Positions 58,295-64,000 of a stretch of 64,000 nt of DNA are shown one piece after another; within the stretch, counting starts at the first letter, position 1; each line of letters starts with the position of its first letter. Source of the DNA: Cohnella algarum (GTDB lineage Bacteria > Bacillota > Bacilli > Paenibacillales > Paenibacillaceae); assembly GCF_016937515.1 (NCBI RefSeq), contig NZ_JAFHKM010000002.1, positions 3,033,001 to 3,097,000 on the forward strand. Reading direction: 5' to 3'. A program made the translations under genes and the position numbers. The notes beneath the pieces are model-generated. The model saw nothing but the letters and a program-made list of their open reading frames with translations, was not told the DNA's origin and did not search any database.

Positions 58295-61192
58295 ATGGAT
58301 CTGGTCGATCGGTTGTATCAGAAAATCAACGAGGCTCCATTGTCTCCGAAAGTGTTGCTGGCCATATCCTATGCACAAGGACACCAACTGCTCGAGCAGA
58401 TATGCAAGCGTTATGGAGCTATTGTTAACGTAGAAGTGCAGACTCTTCGTGGAATCGTGACCGCGAATACAAGGTCAGAGCTGTTTCGTAGAAAAATCAG
58501 TCTGCTTGATGAGGGGCAGGCCATTTGGGTTGTCCGTCAGTTGATGAAGCAGTTGGCCATAGAGAATCCGATGAGCTATATAAGCGAGTCCATGTTGAAG
58601 CCCGGTATCGTGAATCAAGTGAATCGTGTTATATCCGATATGCGGTTGGCCGGTCTCCGTTCGGATGAAGTGAAGGCGGAATGTTTCACAAATTTGCATA
58701 AAGGCGAATATTTGAAACGATTGTTAGCATCCTATGAGACGTATCTGAGGGAAAATGGAAGGACAGATGTTGCCGGACTGGTTGACTACTTGAAACCAGG
58801 AGGGGACGAATCCGTCTATCTGGCGTTTGCTCCAACAGGGTGGACGTTGGTGGAACGGAACATGATCCACAGACTGACGGGGGATCGTCTTTGTTTCCTG
58901 AATTCGGATGCTCCATTTTATATAAACGAAGACTTCTCAACCAATAGATTTACGATGTTCCGGGCGACAGGAAGTTTAGCGGAGGTCAGAGAGGGTTTTC
59001 GAAGAATACTTTCGGACCATGCGGCTCTTGATCGAATGGAAATCATTTTGTCCGATTATGAGCATTATGCACCCATTATTCACTCGCATGCCGAAGCGCT
59101 GGGCATCGAATATACGCTCTCGAACGGGCTGCCGCTTGCATTTTGTGATGCTGGGAAAGCGGCTGCAGGCATACTTGAGTGGATTGCAGAAGGCTTCCCG
59201 GTAAAGAGGCTTACGGAAATGCTGCGACATGGCTATATTTCGTTCTCAGATAAGCGCTGGTCTCGCACCGATTGGGTTCGCTTACTGGAGAGGTCCGGTA
59301 TTGGTTGGGGAAGGGAACGGTATCTTGCTATTCTTCGTCCAGAACGACTGAGTGAGGAGGAGCGGGAGCAAGGAAATGCTTTATTGACTTACGTGAAGGA
59401 TTGGTTTGATCGGCTGCCCGAAGGCCATGAATGGAGTCCACTTATCTTGTTAGAGTGGGTGACGGATTTCGTTCAGAAGCATGTGCCGGCAGGGTCACTA
59501 GATGATGCAAACGTAGGAGTATCGTTGAAGGAGATGACGAAGCGTTACTCAGCAAGTCCATCTGAACCCATGCCGATGGATTTGGCTGTCCAGTACGTGA
59601 AAGAGATGTTAGCGGGGATTCGTATTCGCGCCACCGCAACGCCGAAACCGGGTGCGATTCACATCAGCTCTTTAGAAAACGGCGGGTGGAGCGGGAGAGA
59701 GCGGACTTGGATCTTGGGTATGGATGAGAGAACTTGGAGTATATCTGCAGCACAAGACCCTTTTCTCTTGGACCAAGAACGTTTCACGCTGTCTAAGCAC
59801 TTGGAGTCAGCCAAGGAACGTGCGAAGAATGCCAGAAGCGAACGTGAATCCCGACTGTCGCAAATTCGGGGCGAGATATGGTTAAGCTATCCTTCTTATG
59901 ATATAGGGGAGCAGAAGAGCAACAGCCCTGCTTTTGAAATGCTTCAAGTGCTGCGGCTGCAGTCTGGAGATTTGTTATTAGATTATGGAGCATTGGAGCA
60001 TTCACTGGGTGAACCTTACGGGGTTATGGATATCATGCATGCAGCAGAGTTAGCTGCTCCGTTTGACGGAATCGATGCGTGGGCTCGACTGCTCCGGGAA
60101 CCAAACGGCAAATCCAAGGATGGATGGCAGGTTATGATGGAAACGTACCCTGCTCTAGGCGCGGGTTATCAAGCTCTAACTTTCCGATTAGGTGAGAGGA
60201 TATCAGCCTATGACGGTTGGCTGGAGATCGACGGTTCTCCAAGTTTTCATGGCTTAGATGACGTTCAACGCAGCGATACCATAAGTGTAAGTCAGCTAGA
60301 AAAGTATGCGAGCTGCGGGCTGCAATACTATTTCTACTATGTCTTGAAGCTTCGTCCGAAGGAGGTCTCGGAATTCGATCGGACCCGCTGGCTGCAAGCA
60401 AGCGAAAGAGGATCCTTGCTGCATGACGTTTTTAGAAGGTATTTAGAAGCCGTTACGGACAAGGGGACGAAACCGGCCATGCATGACAAAGGCCGATTGC
60501 GCGAAATTGTGGATGCCGTGATCCGAGAGAATGCCCTACTTATCCCTGCCCCTAATCAGCATGTGTTTGCCAAGGAATGTGAAGAAATCCGGCGTGATGG
60601 GGAAATCTTCTATCTCCATGAAGTCGGCAGAACGGAGCAGCCATGCTTCTTCGAATTAGAGCTCGCGACGCAGGATGGAGAGTCCATGGAGATTCAGCTG
60701 CCCGGCGGCATTCACTTTAAACTGAAAGGCTTCGTCGACCGGGTCGATCGAATAGGACATCACGAGTACCGAATTGTGGATTATAAAACGGGCAGCACTA
60801 GCAAGTACAAGGCTGCAGAATATTTCAGCGGCGGAACACAGCTGCAGCATGCAATCTATTCCATTGCCGTAGAGCAGTGGCTCCGCGAAACAGGGGTGGA
60901 TCCTGAAGCCAAAGTGACGGAGGCGGAATATTATTTTCCAACCGAACGTGGACGCGGCGAGAAGGTAACACGGCTACAGAACCGGAGAGAAGACCTTGCT
61001 TCTGTTGTTGCCAAGCTGTTGGATTCGCGGAATCGAGGGGTCTACATTCCGGCTAAGGATTCGATGGTCTGCAGGTGGTGTGATTATCAAGCCGTATGTG
61101 GATCTCATGCGGAGCGGATGGCGGGCAAACGTGAATCGTCTGCAAATGCTGATATTCTTAGTTCGCTGCTGGAGGTGGAGGGACATGACTGA
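58295..61192 (+). CDS. AddB-like PD-(D/E)XK nuclease subunit
   Basis: 965 residues, with AAGGGGG upstream. The N-terminal part resembles a degenerate superfamily-1 helicase fold but shows no Walker A motif (LAISYAQGHQLLEQICKRYG). Housekeeping AddB has a P-loop and is about 1,160 residues. The C-terminal nuclease has IVDYKTGS and QLQHAIYSIAVEQWL. Four cysteines are placed as in the AddB iron-sulphur staple: C674 (YASCGLQ), C926, C929 and C935 (CRWCDYQAVC). Its stop overlaps the helicase start by 8 bp. It probably acts with that helicase in resecting DNA ends or degrading foreign DNA. It looks like an accessory relative of AddB and not the standard one. Confidence 0.85.
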   Translation: MDLVDRLYQKINEAPLSPKVLLAISYAQGHQLLEQICKRYGAIVNVEVQTLRGIVTANTRSELFRRKISLLDEGQAIWVVRQLMKQLAIENPMSYISESMLKPGIVNQVNRVISDMRLAGLRSDEVKAECFTNLHKGEYLKRLLASYETYLRENGRTDVAGLVDYLKPGGDESVYLAFAPTGWTLVERNMIHRLTGDRLCFLNSDAPFYINEDFSTNRFTMFRATGSLAEVREGFRRILSDHAALDRMEIILSDYEHYAPIIHSHAEALGIEYTLSNGLPLAFCDAGKAAAGILEWIAEGFPVKRLTEMLRHGYISFSDKRWSRTDWVRLLERSGIGWGRERYLAILRPERLSEEEREQGNALLTYVKDWFDRLPEGHEWSPLILLEWVTDFVQKHVPAGSLDDANVGVSLKEMTKRYSASPSEPMPMDLAVQYVKEMLAGIRIRATATPKPGAIHISSLENGGWSGRERTWILGMDERTWSISAAQDPFLLDQERFTLSKHLESAKERAKNARSERESRLSQIRGEIWLSYPSYDIGEQKSNSPAFEMLQVLRLQSGDLLLDYGALEHSLGEPYGVMDIMHAAELAAPFDGIDAWARLLREPNGKSKDGWQVMMETYPALGAGYQALTFRLGERISAYDGWLEIDGSPSFHGLDDVQRSDTISVSQLEKYASCGLQYYFYYVLKLRPKEVSEFDRTRWLQASERGSLLHDVFRRYLEAVTDKGTKPAMHDKGRLREIVDAVIRENALLIPAPNQHVFAKECEEIRRDGEIFYLHEVGRTEQPCFFELELATQDGESMEIQLPGGIHFKLKGFVDRVDRIGHHEYRIVDYKTGSTSKYKAAEYFSGGTQLQHAIYSIAVEQWLRETGVDPEAKVTEAEYYFPTERGRGEKVTRLQNRREDLASVVAKLLDSRNRGVYIPAKDSMVCRWCDYQAVCGSHAERMAGKRESSANADILSSLLEVEGHD

Positions 61193-64000
61193 ATCGTACC
61201 GCCTTACTGCACCTGCAGACCAAGCTGACCGTGATCGGATCCTAACGGATTTAGATACGACTTTGCTTGTGGAGGCAGGGGCGGGATCGGGTAAAACGAC
61301 CAGCCTGGTAGGCAGACTTCTTGCATTGATCGAGTCCGGTGTCAACATCGGCCAAATTGCCGCCATTACGTTCACTAACAAAGCGGCAGACGAGATGAAG
61401 GAACGCTTCCGGCTGGCGCTGGAGAAAGCCTATCGAAGATCATCAGAGGGTTCTATCGTTCGTGAGCGGCTGTCCGAGGCGCTGGGGAATCTTGATCTGA
61501 TCTTCATCGGAACCATCCATTCGTTCTGTGGATCGTTATTGCGCGAGCGTCCCATCGAGGCAGGGCTGGACCCTTCTTTTGAAGAAATGGACGAAGAAGG
61601 CGATAAGCAATTCCGCGCGAGTTGTTGGGATGATTACATGGCTGAGCTGGATGGAGAAGCGCGATTACAATTCGAAGAGTTAGTTTCACTGCGGGTGGAT
61701 GTGAACACCCTTCGGGACGTATTTGACCGCGTGTCTTTGTTTGCGGATGTTGAACTGCCATGCGAGGAGCGGGAGCGGCCCAACTTTGATCGAATTCGGG
61801 ATACGCTGCTTCCTTTGCTCGATGCTGCAGCGCCCTATATTCCGACGGTAGAGCCTGAGAAAGGCTGGGATACGGTTCAGAAGCTTGTCAGGCAGACGCG
61901 TCAGAAGCTGCGCTACATCGACTTGTCGGATGATACGCGAATGCTTGAGATCGCAAAGGAGTTTGACCGCAAGCTCGACGTGACGCTGAATCGATGGACA
62001 TCCAAAGAACATGCCGGCGAGATGAAGAAGCTCTTTCCCGATTGGCAGATGAGCGTCCTTTTTCCATTTCTTCAGGAATGGCGAGAATATATGTATCCGA
62101 AGCTGATCCGCTTCGTGCGGCCTGTACTTGATTATTACAAGACACGCCGGTATGCCGCGGGAAAACTGAATTTCCAGGACTTGCTCATGGAAGCTGCCAG
62201 GCTTGTACGTGAAAATAGTGAAGTAAGAGCGTATTTCGCCGAACGATACCAGAGGCTGCTTGTCGATGAATTTCAGGATACGGATCCGATTCAAGCGGAG
62301 CTGGTGTTTCTGCTCACAGGGAACGCTGAGGGTGGGGGGTTCGAGAAAAACTGGCGGCGGCTTACACCACGGCCGGGTTCCTTGTTCGTGGTCGGGGATC
62401 CGAAACAGTCCATCTATCGTTTCCGCAGGGCAGATATTTCAATCTATAACGAGGTCAAGGCGCGCATTCAGGAGTGCGGTGCGGTTTGTTGTCTAACAGC
62501 TAATTTCCGTTCTGTATATTCCATCGGCGATTACATAAATGGTCAGTTTGTCGGCAAATTTCCGTCTTCGGAAACGGAGGTCCAGGCTGCGTTCGTGAAG
62601 ATGGAGACCCGAGCAGACGATCCCAAAGGCGCTCGTAAACCGCCACATGGGATATACGTGCTTAATTATCCCAAAGTGCCGGGAGGCAAAGCTGCCGTTG
62701 CGCAAACAGATGCCGAGCAGATTGCAAGATATATATCGTGGGCATGTCATAATGGCAATTTGCAGATTGTAGATCGTGATGGAGGAAACCGAAATGCGGT
62801 TCCGAGTGATTTTCTAATTCTGACGAAAACGAGGGAGTTCATCCACCTGTATGCGGAACAACTCGACTTGTTCGGAGTTCCGGCTGATACTTCAGGCAGT
62901 ACGACGGTCTATGAGGAACTGCTGGCCTTATACCAACTGGCTCGTTATTTAGAGGATTCCGCTGATAAACCGGCTTTGCTCGCGGTTATGCGCGGCATGT
63001 TGTTTGGCCTGAGCGATCGGCAGCTGTGGGCTTATAAGCAGGAAGGTTTATCGTTCTCGTTATTTGACTTGCCGTCGTTGGAGGCTTGTTCTGATGAAGT
63101 CAAGGCAGTTGTTACGGTGCTGGGAAAGCTTCAGCAATATAAGGGGTGGGTTCGCACGTTAAGCGCGGCGACCGCGTTCAGCCGAATCGTGGATGATCTC
63201 GGTATTCTGCCCTACGTGTCGACGCTGCCGGCCGGCTCTGTTCGCGCGGGGACGCTGGTGAGAATGCTGCAGCTGTTGCATGGAGATCCTGCGGCGAGTT
63301 CAAGCTGGTCGGAATTGTGCCGATTGATCGAGCACATGCTCGCGGATCGAGGGATGGAGACATCGAGCCTGTACGCCGGCGGCAACCAAGCTGTCCGGAT
63401 TATGAATCTGCATAAAGCCAAGGGACTTGAAGCACCCGTCGTGTTCTTGGCCTGTCCCTGCGGGGAGTCGGATCATGATGCGACGCAGTATATCGATCGT
63501 TCCGCAGATCCGGCTGCAGGTTACTTTACGATAAGTAAATCAATCGGAGAGTTCAAAACGGAAGTGATCGCTCAACCCTTAGGATGGGGTGAGATGAACG
63601 AACGAGAGCGTGCTTTCTCAAATGCAGAGAAAGATCGGTTACTTTATGTCGCGGCTACACGCCCGAAGCAAATGCTCGTTATAAGCTTGTATCCCGATCA
63701 ACCGGCGAAGTGCCCTTGGACACCGCTCGTAGATGGGATGGATCTCGCACGCGAACTTGATGTGCCGGCGATGAAGCCAGAGAAGAAGACGGAGTTGACC
63801 GAGGGGCCGGATTTGCAAAAGGTCGCGGAAGCTCGAAGGATGAGGCTGAATGCGATTCGTGAGCCTACTTACGCCGTCTTGTCCGTTACCGGCCGGACGA
63901 AAGCAGCCGGCGATAGGCCGGAGTGGTCCGCGGAGGGCAAAGGTATGGCATTCGGGAGCGTCGTTCACCGTACCCTAGAGCTGCTTGGTAAGGGGTTACC
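61185..64000 (+). CDS. AddA-like UvrD/Rep-family helicase-nuclease, truncated by the window edge
   Basis: The ATG at 61185 follows GGAGGTGGAGGG and overlaps the nuclease gene. About 938 codons are visible with no stop. Superfamily-1A motifs appear in order: motif I VEAGAGSGKTTSLV, Ia AAITFTNKAADEM, II LLVDEFQDTDPIQAE, III VVGDPKQSIYRFRRAD, IV TANFRS, V IMNLHKAKGLEAPVVFLAC and VI RLLYVAATRPKQMLVIS. The last visible residues (AFGSVVHRTLELL) match the start of the AddA-type C-terminal RecB nuclease domain, with its conserved His. It therefore is a full AddA-like subunit that continues beyond the window. Confidence 0.92.
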   Translation, partial: MTESYRLTAPADQADRDRILTDLDTTLLVEAGAGSGKTTSLVGRLLALIESGVNIGQIAAITFTNKAADEMKERFRLALEKAYRRSSEGSIVRERLSEALGNLDLIFIGTIHSFCGSLLRERPIEAGLDPSFEEMDEEGDKQFRASCWDDYMAELDGEARLQFEELVSLRVDVNTLRDVFDRVSLFADVELPCEERERPNFDRIRDTLLPLLDAAAPYIPTVEPEKGWDTVQKLVRQTRQKLRYIDLSDDTRMLEIAKEFDRKLDVTLNRWTSKEHAGEMKKLFPDWQMSVLFPFLQEWREYMYPKLIRFVRPVLDYYKTRRYAAGKLNFQDLLMEAARLVRENSEVRAYFAERYQRLLVDEFQDTDPIQAELVFLLTGNAEGGGFEKNWRRLTPRPGSLFVVGDPKQSIYRFRRADISIYNEVKARIQECGAVCCLTANFRSVYSIGDYINGQFVGKFPSSETEVQAAFVKMETRADDPKGARKPPHGIYVLNYPKVPGGKAAVAQTDAEQIARYISWACHNGNLQIVDRDGGNRNAVPSDFLILTKTREFIHLYAEQLDLFGVPADTSGSTTVYEELLALYQLARYLEDSADKPALLAVMRGMLFGLSDRQLWAYKQEGLSFSLFDLPSLEACSDEVKAVVTVLGKLQQYKGWVRTLSAATAFSRIVDDLGILPYVSTLPAGSVRAGTLVRMLQLLHGDPAASSSWSELCRLIEHMLADRGMETSSLYAGGNQAVRIMNLHKAKGLEAPVVFLACPCGESDHDATQYIDRSADPAAGYFTISKSIGEFKTEVIAQPLGWGEMNERERAFSNAEKDRLLYVAATRPKQMLVISLYPDQPAKCPWTPLVDGMDLARELDVPAMKPEKKTELTEGPDLQKVAEARRMRLNAIREPTYAVLSVTGRTKAAGDRPEWSAEGKGMAFGSVVHRTLELLGKGL

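Noticed and set aside
58295..64000. Calling the pair the housekeeping AddAB
   Set aside because: The AddB-like protein is shorter than usual and lacks a P-loop, and it is preceded by a WYL regulator in an accessory context, so a gene symbol was not given.

Overview
The window looks like a chromosomal segment of a spore-forming Paenibacillaceae bacterium (Paenibacillus/Cohnella type). The basis is a tricistronic gerA-like spore-germination operon, strong Gram-positive ribosome binding sites (GGAGG), YesM/YesN-type two-component systems paired with sugar-binding lipoproteins, and large secreted glycosidases. No rRNA or tRNA gene was recognised.

Layout. 1-1.8 kb: a decayed sigma-K-like fragment and an IS630-family insertion sequence. 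1.8-5.7 kb: germinant receptor genes in the order A, C, B. 5.7-8.6 kb: an AraC regulator divergent from a Gfo/Idh/MocA oxidoreductase and a ThuA-like protein. 8.7-36.1 kb: a large alpha-1,6-glucan (dextran, isomalto-oligosaccharide) locus. It holds an oligo-1,6-glucosidase, an ABC sugar importer (binding protein plus two permeases, no ATPase gene), a GH66 dextranase-like lipoprotein, a histidine kinase, response regulator and second binding protein, a chemoreceptor, an 1,800-residue GH66 enzyme with about nine CBM35-like modules inserted in its catalytic domain, a ROK regulator, a GH31 enzyme and a GH27-like enzyme. The secreted GH66, GH31 and GH27 proteins would cut or rearrange dextran outside the cell. 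The importer would take up the oligosaccharides and the GH13 enzyme would hydrolyse them inside. The sensor genes would control the set. 36.1-44.7 kb: two different IS1182-family elements, a sensor diguanylate cyclase, a binding-protein gene split by one of the IS copies, and an orphan YesM-like kinase.

44.8-56.3 kb is a mobile-element pile-up. Two diverged copies of a DUF6431 zinc-ribbon protein, TnsB-like transposase and TnsC/ExeA-like ATPase module flank a large serine recombinase, which has its own small SHOCT-like upstream gene. Around them lie a putative holin-like type I toxin, a retropepsin-like protease pair, an integrase remnant and a decayed IS3 transposase. The two transposition modules carry ACC(G/A)TCA repeats spaced 24 bp apart near their right ends. 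They are my best candidate for a poorly described system.

56.4-64 kb: a DUF6508 protein, then a WYL-domain regulator followed by a two-gene AddB-like nuclease and AddA-like helicase-nuclease, the latter cut by the window edge. This may be an accessory anti-invader or repair module.

Three genes (ROK regulator, GH27 enzyme, first TnsC-like ATPase) carry single-base deletions that break the frame. Two of these are in C or G runs, so either assembly error or real decay is possible.
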